Origin: Nitrospirota bacterium | GTDB taxonomy: Bacteria; Nitrospirota; Nitrospiria; Nitrospirales; Nitrospiraceae | Direction of reading: 5' to 3' | Assembly: GCA_005877775.1 (NCBI GenBank) | Contig: VBOJ01000016.1 | Coordinates: forward strand, 1 to 35,734 | DNA length: 35,734 nucleotides | Shown here: positions 8,489 through 15,886 of the stretch, piece by piece | Layout of the letters: each line of letters begins with the position of its first letter | Position numbering within the stretch: the first letter of the stretch is position 1 | Notes under the pieces: generated by a model | What the model saw: only the letters and a program-made list of their open reading frames with translations | Databases searched by the model: none | Told to the model about the DNA's origin: nothing | Program-made: the position numbers and the translations under genes

Positions 8489-8525
8489 TCAGACTCTTTG
8501 CCTGAATCCTTCTTGGCGCAGCGCC

Positions 8526-8554
8526 TTGACAGGGTCTGCGAGCCCCCGTACACT
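8526..8554 (+). promoter_or_regulatory. Sigma-70-type promoter upstream of the ECF sigma gene
   Basis: A perfect TTGACA at 8526-8531 is followed after exactly 17 bases by TACACT at 8549-8554. Transcription would start near 8561, about eight bases before the ATG at 8569, so the message would be almost leaderless, in keeping with the lack of a ribosome binding site there. Confidence 0.5.
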
Positions 8555-8568
8555 CCCTCCCCTATTCT

Positions 8569-9201
8569 ATGAAGAATCGCACACAGAGTCGCCGGCCCCG
8601 CAGGCAGAGTCTGCAAGCCGATGGGGACGGCGCCAAAGCATTCGACCGGCTCTACCGTGCCCACGTGGACCGAATTTATCGGTTCGCGCAGCGACTCTGC
8701 CGCCGGGTGGAGGATGCCCAGGATCTCGTCCAGGACACCTTTCTCAATGCCTATCGGGGACTCGGACAGTTCAGAGGCGACGCACAAGTGTCGACGTGGC
8801 TCTATCGGATCGCCACGCGGGCCTCTCTGCGTCAGCGGCGTAAGCGCAAGGGCGAACCGGACCGGGAACTGTCCTTGGACGAGTTTATTCCGACATCCGA
8901 TGGCGAGTTCAGGCTGCAAATTCCGACCGATGGGCTGACACCGGAGGAGGCGCTGGAGAGCAAGGAGCTGCGGCGCGCGGTTCACCAGGCCATTCAGAAG
9001 TTGCCCAATAAGTATCGGGTGGTGCTGGTGTTGCGGGATATGGAAGAGCTGACCGCCAAAGAGGTCGGTTCCATCATGGGCCTGAACGAGCGCGCGGTGA
9101 AGTCCCGCCTGCATCGAGCCCGATTGTTCGTGAGACGGGAACTCAGTGCGCGGGGCATCGCGGAATCCAGACCTCCTGCCAATGCCTTGCAACGGGGTTG
9201 A
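8569..9201 (+). CDS. RNA polymerase ECF sigma factor (RpoE-like)
   Basis: This is a group 4 (ECF) sigma factor of 210 residues. Region 2 covers about residues 23-95: AFDRLYRAHVDRIYRFAQRLCRRVEDAQDLVQDTFL, then FRGDAQVSTWLYRIATR, the -10 recognition segment. Region 4 covers about 140-195: AIQKLPNKYRVVLVLRDMEELTAKEVGSIMGLNERAVKSRLHRAR, a typical -35-binding helix-turn-helix. The N-terminus is short and basic. The gene is followed 24 bases later by a zinc-finger anti-sigma-like gene, then by a cupredoxin, a PH-domain protein and a cytochrome c, so the sigma factor may control envelope redox functions. An almost leaderless sigma-70 promoter is visible upstream. Confidence 0.93.
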   Translation: MKNRTQSRRPRRQSLQADGDGAKAFDRLYRAHVDRIYRFAQRLCRRVEDAQDLVQDTFLNAYRGLGQFRGDAQVSTWLYRIATRASLRQRRKRKGEPDRELSLDEFIPTSDGEFRLQIPTDGLTPEEALESKELRRAVHQAIQKLPNKYRVVLVLRDMEELTAKEVGSIMGLNERAVKSRLHRARLFVRRELSARGIAESRPPANALQRG

Positions 9202-9225
9202 TTGTGGGAGGCCGTTGGTGATTAA

Positions 9226-9528
9226 ATGCGTGCGACTCCTCGCGTCATGACGACCAGACAGACTTCAGCCCCATCCCATCACGGGCATTCCAAGGCCCAG
9301 TGCATTAAAGTGCTCCGACGCCTGTCCGCCTACTTGGACGAGGATCTGTCGGTCTCTATCTGCGAGGAGATCCGCAAGCACCTGGGAGCCTGTCCCAACT
9401 GTGAGGTCTTCGTGACCTCGCTGCGGGAGACGATCAGCCTCTGCCGGTGCGCTGACATTCCCTCGCTCTCTCCCTCCGTCAAGGCACGCATCCGCCGGGA
9501 AATCCTCAAAGCCGTCCGCTATCATTGA
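9226..9528 (+). CDS. Putative zinc-finger anti-sigma factor (zf-HC2 type)
   Basis: This is a 100-residue soluble protein with the ZAS signature of anti-sigma factors. It reads LSAYLDEDLSVSICEEIRKHLGACPNCEVFVTSL, where His52, Cys56 and Cys59 form the HxxxCxxC zinc site and Cys26 may be the fourth ligand. No transmembrane segment is visible, so it would be a cytoplasmic anti-sigma protein, perhaps redox-sensitive like RsrA-type ZAS proteins. It directly follows the ECF sigma gene, its probable partner. The start is uncertain between ATG 9226 and ATG 9247; GGGAGG lies 14 bases before the first. Confidence 0.82.
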   Translation: MRATPRVMTTRQTSAPSHHGHSKAQCIKVLRRLSAYLDEDLSVSICEEIRKHLGACPNCEVFVTSLRETISLCRCADIPSLSPSVKARIRREILKAVRYH

Positions 9529-9649
9529 CTATTCCGAATTGTTTCCTGTCCGCAGATCTCTCCGAGTCAGGCCGTTGCACCGTTCGCCGCATCCCAGTGG
9601 CATGAGTCCGCTGCGTACGGTAAAATAAGGATGATTGACGGGGGTACCA

Positions 9650-10102
9650 ATGAGCGCTCGAACTGGGGTCGGTTGGACAGTGTGGGGGATGGGACCAATG
9701 TTCCTGCTCACCTGGCTAGTGGGCTCGGCCACAGCCACCCCGCCCGTCCCGACGCTCGCCCCATCCAATCATGACACGGAAGAGCGGGTCCTGGTGAAGA
9801 TGCGCGCCCGGCAGTTCGAACCAACCATGGTGACCCTCCATGCCGGACAGAAGACCAGATTGGTGTTTCAGAACTATGACGCAGAACTGCATGCCTTCGT
9901 GCCGATCGGCCTGTTTGCAGGCGTGAGCCTCAACATCAGCGGGAATGGCGCGCCGGAGTTCGACCATGAGGGATTCAAGCGCGTGATCATTCCCTCGGAA
10001 GGCCGCGCGGAGATTCTCTTCGTTCCTGAACGGACCGGCACATACCCGTTCCTGTGCGACATGCCTGGGCATGAGATGCGAGCCACGATTGTCGTTCAGT
10101 AA
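9650..10102 (+). CDS. Exported cupredoxin-domain protein
   Basis: This is a periplasmic blue-copper-type protein of about 150 residues. The N-terminus MSARTGVGWTVWGMG plus a hydrophobic stretch (MFLLTWLVGSATA) is a signal peptide. The mature domain has the copper ligands of a type 1 site: His81 in ELHAFVPIG, then Cys136, His141 and Met143 in PFLCDMPGHEMRATIVV. The fold would be the Greek-key barrel of plastocyanin-like proteins. The ATG at 9650 is chosen because GACGGGGGTACCA precedes it; the TTG at 9635 is a weaker choice. It is followed after two bases by the PH-domain gene. The cytochrome c gene two places downstream supports a role in electron transfer or copper handling. Confidence 0.85.
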   Translation: MSARTGVGWTVWGMGPMFLLTWLVGSATATPPVPTLAPSNHDTEERVLVKMRARQFEPTMVTLHAGQKTRLVFQNYDAELHAFVPIGLFAGVSLNISGNGAPEFDHEGFKRVIIPSEGRAEILFVPERTGTYPFLCDMPGHEMRATIVVQ

Positions 10103-10104
10103 CC

Positions 10105-10599
10105 ATGCGCGTGCCGCCGCTTCCCCCCTATGAACGAGTCCTGTGGGAAGGTTATGCCTCTTGGGCGGATCATGTCGTGCTGTTCGTCTTCATGGGAGCC
10201 GCGTTCCTGCGCGCGCTGCTCGCCGTTCGTGTAGGCGACTGGCCGACCGCGATCCTCTACCTGCTGGCCATCGGGTTCTTCCTGAGCATCGCCGCGCTGT
10301 TCCATTACACGGTGTATTACCAGATCAGTTCGCAGCGGATTCGCATCGCCTCCGGGCTGCGGGCCGTGCAGATCCGTGAGATTCTGCTCGGCCAGATTCG
10401 TTCGGTGACCGTCCGGCGCGAGCTGCTGAACCGATGGTTCGATCTGGGCTCCCTGGAGATCGCGCTGCGCGGAGAGCACCCGGAGTCCGTGGTCCTGAAG
10501 GGCATTCCGAATCCCGACCGAGTCAAGCAACAGGTGAACCTGCTGGCCGGATTGCGCGTGACCGGCGCACCGAACGCCATGGCGTCTCCTCAGACATGA
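10105..10599 (+). CDS. Membrane protein with bacterial PH domain (bPH2/YdbT-like)
   Basis: This is a 164-residue inner-membrane protein. The start RVLWEGYASWADHVVLFVF is the usual opening of the bacterial PH family, where a short strand precedes two transmembrane helices (about residues 22-42 and 46-66). The PH-like domain follows: YQISSQRIRIASGLRAVQIREILLGQIRSVTVRRELLNRWFDLGSLEIAL. The pattern ISSQRIRI...IREI.L..I..V is characteristic. The exact role of such proteins is poorly known. The gene lies two bases after the cupredoxin gene and 11 bases before the cytochrome c frame, so the three are probably co-transcribed. Confidence 0.85.
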   Translation: MRVPPLPPYERVLWEGYASWADHVVLFVFMGAAFLRALLAVRVGDWPTAILYLLAIGFFLSIAALFHYTVYYQISSQRIRIASGLRAVQIREILLGQIRSVTVRRELLNRWFDLGSLEIALRGEHPESVVLKGIPNPDRVKQQVNLLAGLRVTGAPNAMASPQT

Positions 10600-10610
10600 C
10601 GGAGTGACCC

Positions 10611-11006
10611 ATCACGAAGACGTGCCTTCAGCTCCTCCTGATCTCGTGGGGTCTGGGGTGGACCCTGACCGCCCTTGCGGACGACGCACCATCCGTCGCC
10701 TCGGACCGGGGGAAGATCGTGTACGAACAGCGGTGCGCCGTATGCCACGGGCCGCAGGGTCGAGGCGACGGACCTGAGGCGCCGTTCCTCTCACCAAGGC
10801 CAGGGAGTCTGATTTCCGCCGCAACGTCAGTAAAATCCGACGCGGATCTCCTGGCCGTGATTACCAACGGCAAGCCCCGCACCGCAATGCCCGCGTGGAA
10901 AGACCAGTTGACCGACGAACAGCGACAGGATGTATTGGCCTATATCCGGACGCTGGTCCGGTTCTACAAACCACCGCTGCAACAGCCGCAGGACGAACAA
11001 CCGTGA
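10611..11006 (+). CDS. Exported mono-haem cytochrome c with no standard start codon
   Basis: This is a class I cytochrome c. The haem-binding CxxCH is CAVCH at the start of the mature domain and the axial Met is in TAMPAWKDQLTDEQRQDVLAYIRTL, the normal C-terminal helix. The first in-frame GTG (10719) would begin just six residues before the haem motif and leave no export signal. The frame is open back to 10608 and encodes ITKTCLQLLLISWGLGW followed by TLTALADDAP, a convincing signal peptide, with GGAG at 10601-10604 six bases before ATC at 10611. So either an ATC start is used, or an ATG/GTG start was lost by mutation or a base error. The gene belongs with the cupredoxin and PH-domain genes upstream. 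Confidence 0.83.
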   Translation: MTKTCLQLLLISWGLGWTLTALADDAPSVASDRGKIVYEQRCAVCHGPQGRGDGPEAPFLSPRPGSLISAATSVKSDADLLAVITNGKPRTAMPAWKDQLTDEQRQDVLAYIRTLVRFYKPPLQQPQDEQP

Positions 11007-11094
11007 TCCCTCCAAGCGGCCTCCCTTTCGCAGCGCCCTCTCGGCATGTTACAGTACGCCGCGTCACTTGGATCAGAAAGAGAGGAATCGCGTC

Positions 11095-12807
11095 ATGCAT
11101 CGCCGGCGCTTGTGGCCTCGCCCGGTCATCCTGTCCATAGCCCCATTGCTCATCGTGCTCGTGGCGGGATGGGCGGGCTCCTCCGCCTCGGTCGGATCGG
11201 CGCTCGCCGCGCAAACCGACAAAAAGCCCAAGTCGAAGGCCATCAAGGCGTCGCCTGCGGTGTCCGCCGTTCAGATGTATGTCGAGGCGGTGGCCTCGGG
11301 CGATCGTGTCGCGGCGGGGCTCCTGGACCTCGCGTGTCAGTTCAAAATGGTGACCGCGAGCCCTTCACGTCTGAAGACCTTCCCTCCGGCCTCGGATCCG
11401 GTTTACTCTCAATGCTGGGACCAACTGGTATCCGCGCATCAGAGGGCGGTTGAGCAACGGGAGCAGGGTGTGTACGTGATGTGGCCTGGCAGAGGAGCGC
11501 TGGTGTTTTTCACGGAGGACCTGACCAGCTACGCACCATCGTTTTTTGTGATGGACCTCCTGGGCTTATCGCCTCCGGCGGGCGGGCTTCGAGTGGAGCC
11601 CATTGACAGCAAGACACTCCCGGCTGGATCCTTCCGCCTGCGCGAGGACGCTCCGCTGGTCGCGGCGCCGGCCACGCTCGTCCGGCTGCGGGTCACGTAC
11701 AAAGATCCCTTGACCTCTCCCGTCACCTACGCCCCAGGTGCATACAAATGGGCCAACACGGTGCAGAGGCCCCGGGCGGCCCTAAAATCAATCACCCTCA
11801 AATGGGTCGTGCTGTCCGGTCTCCGAAAGCTTGGATTTCCCAGTGACCAGGCGGTGGTCAACCTGCCGGTCACAGCAGCCACGGACACCAGTCCAGCCGT
11901 CCCATTCATCACCGAGACCGGCGGCTCTGTGGCCAACTCAGCAGCGTGGTGGGGACCGACCGATGCGCCTGGCGTCCTGATTGCCGCCGTGGGACGCGCG
12001 ACCCAGTTTCCGGACCTGCGCGAGCGTATGGCGATGCTCAATCGGGTGCTGATCGTGGATCCCAATCAGCCTGAGGCCTTGACCGCGCTGACGCGCGACC
12101 TCTACCAAGCGATTCTGAACGACGGAGCGACCACCCACAAGATGCCGGTGAGCGACGCGGGGCTGGCTGTTCGTTTCAACGAATTTTACTGGAATACCTA
12201 CTCGCAGACGACGCGCATGGAGATCTCGCTGGGAATGGAAATGGGCGGGTTGTCAAAGCCGACCCCGGCCGATTATCTCTACCGGATGATCCCTGCAATG
12301 GAGAAGCTGGCCCAGGTACGTCCGGAAGATCTGGAGAATCGCTTTCGCCTGGGCAACGCCTATCGGTGGAACAACGACCAGCTCGCCGCGATCGCCACGC
12401 ACGAGGCCCTGCTGCAGCAGATCCCTCCCGAGCGCGCCACGCTTCGGGCTCGGGCGTTGATTGAACTGGCCTGGTCCAAAATCGCAAAGGTGGCCTGGAA
12501 CCGCATCTTCGATGACCCCGTCATCACGGAAGCCTATAAGGAGGCCGAGGAAGCCTTCAAGCTGACGGATCGTCCCCTGGACAAATTCGCCGCAGCCTAC
12601 ACCATGGCCTATAGCCTGGTTTTCACGCCCAATCGGGATAACCGCGCCATACTGGAGCATTTAACGGAAGCGCGACGCTGGTACCTGCAGGTGGGGGGAG
12701 CCTCTCCGGACTCCTGGCGGTACCTCCTCGCCAATGACACGCTCAAAGGTGTGGTTGAGGCTGACCCGGCCTTCCAGTCCCTCCTCGCCGCAGGCGACCA
12801 AGGTTAA
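11095..12807 (+). CDS. Exported protein with TPR-like C-terminal helices, unknown function
   Basis: This 570-residue protein is not recognised by family. The ATG at 11095 has AGAGAGG upstream and starts MHRRRLWPRPVILSIAPLL, continuing hydrophobic to an AAQTDKK cleavage region, a good signal peptide. The N-terminal third has a domain beginning VSAVQMYVEAVASGDRVAAG, which resembles small exported helical domains counting repeat units, followed by a beta-rich central region. The C-terminal part (about residues 400-560) has helical repeats such as LENRFRLGNAYRWNNDQLAAIATHEALLQQIP and AAYTMAYSLVFTPNRDNRAILEHLTEARRWYLQ, like tetratricopeptide repeats. It probably acts as a periplasmic scaffold. It follows the cytochrome c gene by 88 bases and could belong to the same regulon. 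Confidence 0.75.
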   Translation: MHRRRLWPRPVILSIAPLLIVLVAGWAGSSASVGSALAAQTDKKPKSKAIKASPAVSAVQMYVEAVASGDRVAAGLLDLACQFKMVTASPSRLKTFPPASDPVYSQCWDQLVSAHQRAVEQREQGVYVMWPGRGALVFFTEDLTSYAPSFFVMDLLGLSPPAGGLRVEPIDSKTLPAGSFRLREDAPLVAAPATLVRLRVTYKDPLTSPVTYAPGAYKWANTVQRPRAALKSITLKWVVLSGLRKLGFPSDQAVVNLPVTAATDTSPAVPFITETGGSVANSAAWWGPTDAPGVLIAAVGRATQFPDLRERMAMLNRVLIVDPNQPEALTALTRDLYQAILNDGATTHKMPVSDAGLAVRFNEFYWNTYSQTTRMEISLGMEMGGLSKPTPADYLYRMIPAMEKLAQVRPEDLENRFRLGNAYRWNNDQLAAIATHEALLQQIPPERATLRARALIELAWSKIAKVAWNRIFDDPVITEAYKEAEEAFKLTDRPLDKFAAAYTMAYSLVFTPNRDNRAILEHLTEARRWYLQVGGASPDSWRYLLANDTLKGVVEADPAFQSLLAAGDQG

Positions 12808-12814
12808 CAGGATC

Positions 12815-12875
12815 GAGTAGTGAGTGCTGAGGCTTGAATCTCGTTACTCGTTACTCAGTTCTCAATACTCAGTCC
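12815..12875. repeat. Quasi-tandem spacer between convergent genes
   Basis: Degenerate words (TCGTTACTCGTTACTCAG, CTCAGTCCTCAGTCCTGAG) partly complement the upstream GTGAGTGCTGAGG, so the region can fold as a hairpin between two converging genes and may end transcription both ways. Confidence 0.45.
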
Positions 12876-14249
12876 TCAGTCCTGAGAGTGAAGCGCTGCC
12901 AGCTCTGCGAAGTACTGTGCGAATGCTTTCATCCCGCCTGAGGCCTGCCCCCAGTCGAAATGCTCGTTGGGCGCGTGGTACCCGTGCTCCGGCAAGCTGA
13001 GACCCAGGAAGAGAATCGGCACCCGCCACAGACGTTGCATCGTCGCCACGGCTCCGATGGACCCGCCTTCCCGAATGAACGCCGGCTCCTTGCCGAACCC
13101 GGCCCGCACCGACCGGCGAATGGCCTCCGCGTAGGGCCCGCTGAACAGACCGCGGAACGGCTGCAACATACCTTCTGCTTCCACCTTCACGTTCGGATTC
13201 TGCCTGGCCACGAAACGTCGAACCAGAGCGAAGATTTTCTCCGGACGCTGATTCGGCACCAGACGCATGCTGATCTTCAGCTCTCCTTGAGCTGGCACCA
13301 CCGTCTTGACGCCGGGGCCCTGATATCCCCCGACCAGTCCATGCACCTCGAAGGTGGGAGCGGCCCAGATCCGGCGTACCACCTCCGCCGGATTCGTGGT
13401 TCTCAGCGACCGGAAGCCGTGGGCGCGCATGAACTGTTTGACCTGAAAGCCTGACGCCAGAAAGCTCTTGATCTCTTCCTTCGTGGGGGGCACGACGTCA
13501 TCATAGAAGCCGGGAATCTTCACTCGCCCCGTGCGGGCATCCACGCATGCACTCACCAGCTCGCAGAGCTCGGCCAGCGGATTTCTCGCCGCTCCGCCGG
13601 TGAGGCCGGAATGAGCTCCTACCTCGGCAGTTCGAAGCGAGAACCTGACAGCCAGCAGCCCACGGAGCCCGTAGGGCATTGCCGGCCGGTCTTTGGCGAT
13701 CCAGATGGTGTCCGAGACTACCACTGAGTCAGGACGGGGGATGGCCGCTTTCTCTCGCAGCGCCGCCGCGAAGTGCGGGCTGCCGATTTCCTCCTCCAGC
13801 TCCCAGAGGAATCGGATATTGATCGGGACGCCCTGCTCGATCGCATACCGGGCCCCCAGCAGCGCAGTCAGGGCAGGGCCCTTGTCATCGGTGGCGCCCC
13901 GTCCATGATAGACGCCGTTCTCCTTCCGAAACGCGAAGGGAGGCTGGCGCCATTCAGGCTCCTGCGCCGGCTGCACATCCAAGTGATTGTAGACCGTCAC
14001 GGTCGGATGATGCTTCCCGGTGGTCCAACCGCCTGACACCACGGGATGCCCCTTGGTCTCCACGATCTGCGCGTCAGCCCCAAGCTCCTTCAGGAACTGA
14101 ACAGCCAGTGCGGCCGTGCGGCGCATGTCCTGGGCATGAGCCGGGTCCATGCTGACGGAAGGCAATTCGACCATCTCGGCCAGCATCTGCTCGAAGCGTG
14201 GCCGAGATTCCTGAATATAGGCCCCCAAGCTTTCGTCACGTCCGATCAT
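12876..14249 (-). CDS. M20-family metallodipeptidase (CNDP-like)
   Basis: This is a cytosolic zinc peptidase of the M20/CNDP type, 457 residues. Dinuclear zinc ligands and catalytic residues are present: His89 and Asp91 in YNHLDVQP, Asp121 in GRGATDDKGP, the acidic pair Glu153/Glu154 in LEEEIGS, Asp180 in VVVSDT, and a C-terminal His in PEHGYHAPNEHFD. The dimerisation lid lies between, beginning near GLRGLLAVRFSLRTAEVGAHSG. It probably cleaves dipeptides or acylated amino acids; the substrate cannot be told from sequence. The ATG at 14249 overlaps the stop of an upstream truncated gene (ATGA), and GGAGAGAGG lies just before it. Confidence 0.92.
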   Translation of the reverse strand: MIGRDESLGAYIQESRPRFEQMLAEMVELPSVSMDPAHAQDMRRTAALAVQFLKELGADAQIVETKGHPVVSGGWTTGKHHPTVTVYNHLDVQPAQEPEWRQPPFAFRKENGVYHGRGATDDKGPALTALLGARYAIEQGVPINIRFLWELEEEIGSPHFAAALREKAAIPRPDSVVVSDTIWIAKDRPAMPYGLRGLLAVRFSLRTAEVGAHSGLTGGAARNPLAELCELVSACVDARTGRVKIPGFYDDVVPPTKEEIKSFLASGFQVKQFMRAHGFRSLRTTNPAEVVRRIWAAPTFEVHGLVGGYQGPGVKTVVPAQGELKISMRLVPNQRPEKIFALVRRFVARQNPNVKVEAEGMLQPFRGLFSGPYAEAIRRSVRAGFGKEPAFIREGGSIGAVATMQRLWRVPILFLGLSLPEHGYHAPNEHFDWGQASGGMKAFAQYFAELAALHSQD

Positions 14250-14437
14250 TCCTCTCTCCTTCGACGGTGCGGTTGGACACCAACTTCCTTGGGGATACAG
14301 GAAGATGCTTCAGCCTGGTCAACGATGCGACAGGAAAGACCATGGCGCCGCAGTTCGCAGGCCATGGTCAAGCCGGTCGGCCCAGCGCCGACGATGAGTG
14401 CATCACAAAGCTGTGAGGTGCGTAACGAATCAGGCAT
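14246..14437 (-). pseudogene. Truncated FAD-dependent monooxygenase (PheA/TfdB-like N-terminus)
   Basis: From an ATG at 14437 with AGGAGA seven bases upstream, the frame encodes MPDSLRTSQLCDALIVGAGPTGL and then ACELRRHGLSCRIVDQAEA. This is the dinucleotide-binding start of aromatic-ring flavin monooxygenases, with the GxGxxG motif. Similarity then stops and the frame ends after 63 residues, in place of the 400-550 residues of the family. The stop TGA overlaps the ATG of the M20 peptidase gene. It is a 3'-truncated relic, though its good ribosome binding site and the ATGA junction mean it may still drive translation of the peptidase. Confidence 0.72.
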
Positions 14438-14587
14438 GAAAACGTCTCCTGCTGCCCAGGCCGGTTGCCATGACAAGGGGCCTCATTATAGCCGGACTGT
14501 CCTTACCGAGAAAGTCGCGGCTGAGCGGATATTGAGAAATGGTAGAATGCTGTCGGTCAGACGACCAGCGGTGACCTCCGAGCTTCC

Positions 14588-14788
14588 AGTAGGCTGTCGA
14601 AAAGCCTTTTGACGCTCGTGGGAGCGGGGAGTCAAGCAAGGCCGCGACAACCTCGCCCCCCATTCAGGATGATCAAAAAGGCCGTCCAGCGCGGCCGCAG
14701 CGAGCGAGAATCCGAGGCGTACTCTTTGCCGTACGCTGAGGTTTTGAGCGATGCGAGAACAAAGCTGGAGACCTTTTTCAACATCCTG
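14588..14788. repeat. MITE-like element with 25 bp imperfect inverted ends, plus a partial copy
   Basis: CAGGATGATCAAAAAGG (from 14665) is the inverse, with few mismatches, of CCTTTTTCAACATCCTG (to 14788); the paired ends continue inward to TCCAGC/GCTGGA. Inside, CGTAC and GTACG flank an eight-base loop, so the whole 124 bp can fold on itself. A related end, TAGGCTGTCGAAAAG at 14590-14604, suggests a second, partial copy beside it. No gene is seen between 14477 and 14800 apart from this element. Its right end lies 14 bases before the next start codon. Confidence 0.65.
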
Positions 14789-14801
14789 CTAGGATCGTGT
14801 C

Positions 14802-15251
14802 ATGCATCGGATGAGGGTCGCCCTTCTCTCTAGCCTGATGTTGCTGGTCACTCAGGGGTTCTCCTTCGGCGCCGAACCGCTGACGATCGGAAAACTGCTG
14901 GCCGACCCCCAGTCCTACCATTTGCGAGTCATTACCCTCCAGGGCACTGTGCACCAGGTGCAGATTCTGGCCGATGCTCCAGAAAGCAGACTGCAGTTGG
15001 ATTTTCAATGTTCCTTCGTGCATCCTCCCTATACCTTCGTGCTGGCAGATGAGACCGGATTCCTGCAGGTTTCCGTGTCAGCCAAACCACCCTGTGTCTC
15101 GAAGATGTCGCCGGTTGAGCCGCCGGACGTGGGCGAAGACGACAAAGTCCTGATTGATGTGCAGATTACGGTCGCACGTCGCTACAGCGAAGGAGTTGAC
15201 CGCTCTACCGTGCAGGCATTGGCGGTTGGGATCAAGCGCCAGGCGGACTAG
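14802..15251 (+). CDS. Small exported protein, paralogue 1 (possible OB-fold)
   Basis: This is a 149-residue exported protein, not assigned to a named family. MHRMRVALLSSLMLLVTQGF and a GAEP cleavage site form a signal peptide; AGGA lies seven bases before the ATG. The mature part has the pattern IGKLLADPQSYHLRVITLQGTVHQVQ, repeated in the next gene as ITEVLTDPDIYHLKLVTLQGTVRQVK. This opening (DPxxYHxxxVTLQGTV) looks like the first strands of an OB-fold. The two Cys residues of FQCSFVHPP and KPPCVSK could form a disulphide. It is the first of a tandem duplicated pair, separated by a MITE-like element whose left end contains this gene's stop codon. Confidence 0.72.
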   Translation: MHRMRVALLSSLMLLVTQGFSFGAEPLTIGKLLADPQSYHLRVITLQGTVHQVQILADAPESRLQLDFQCSFVHPPYTFVLADETGFLQVSVSAKPPCVSKMSPVEPPDVGEDDKVLIDVQITVARRYSEGVDRSTVQALAVGIKRQAD

Positions 15252-15359
15252 TACCGTTCCAACTTGTTAAGCCTAACGCTTTCCGCTCGCTGAGCAGAGA
15301 ATAAGTGCCATGCAGCAAAGACACCCTACGAAGGTGTAATAAGTTGGAACGGCACTAGT
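15247..15359. repeat. 113 bp MITE-like element with 23 bp terminal inverted repeats
   Basis: The left end ACTAGTACCGTTCCAACTTG (from 15247) is inverted at the right end as AAGTTGGAACGGCACTAGT (to 15359); 21 of 23 positions match over the full ends. CTAG at both tips resembles the CTAG target used by some IS5-type elements. No open frame is convincing inside. It sits exactly between two tandem paralogous genes, and the TAG stop of the first gene is part of the left end. Confidence 0.78.
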
Positions 15360-15383
15360 GGAGGGATTGATCCTGTACGCGCG

Positions 15384-15830
15384 ATGATGCGGAGAGCGCT
15401 CTTCACCTCCCTCCTGATCTCTTTCATGTCTGCCGCTGTTTGCTCGGCTAGCGAGCCGGTTGCCATTACCGAGGTCCTGACCGATCCCGATATCTATCAT
15501 CTCAAGCTGGTCACGTTGCAGGGGACCGTTCGGCAGGTGAAGGCCCTGGAACCCTATTTTCAGATTTCAGGCAGTGCCTGCTACGGTGCCTATACCTTTA
15601 CGCTCGAGGACGGGACCGGGGCCATCGCGGTGGCGGTGCTCGGCATCTGTGGGCGACCGATTATCAGGAACCCGGAAGTGGTCGATGGAGAGACGGTGAC
15701 GGTCCAGGCACAGATCTATGCGCCCGGCCAACTCGGATACTTCCGCGACAAGGACGGCCAGCCGATCCTCGGAGAGGACCGCGAGCAGGTTCAGGCAGTG
15801 GCAGCCGCGATTGCTCGTCCAGCAGAATAG
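15384..15830 (+). CDS. Small exported protein, paralogue 2 (possible OB-fold)
   Basis: This 148-residue protein is paralogous to the gene just upstream. MMRRALFTSLLISFMSAAVCSAS is a signal peptide. The mature region has EPVAITEVLTDPDIYHLKLV and then TLQGTVRQVKALEPYF, YTFTLEDGTGAIAVAVLG and VDGETVTVQAQIY, a set of strands consistent with a small OB-like beta barrel. Two Cys residues (SACYGAY and GICGRP) could pair. The start is ATG 15384 or 15387; the nearest GGAGG is about 20 bases upstream. The pair probably arose by tandem duplication, followed by divergence and insertion of the MITE. Function unknown. Confidence 0.72.
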   Translation: MMRRALFTSLLISFMSAAVCSASEPVAITEVLTDPDIYHLKLVTLQGTVRQVKALEPYFQISGSACYGAYTFTLEDGTGAIAVAVLGICGRPIIRNPEVVDGETVTVQAQIYAPGQLGYFRDKDGQPILGEDREQVQAVAAAIARPAE

Positions 15831-15886
15831 CGGCCAGCGCTGGAAGAACCGTCGCACCGTGAGATGACACTAGCATCGAGCAAGAC

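Noticed and set aside
8515-8525. Palindrome GGCGCAGCGCC after der as a possible terminator.
   Set aside because: The loop would be one base and no T-run follows, and it touches the -35 box of the next promoter.
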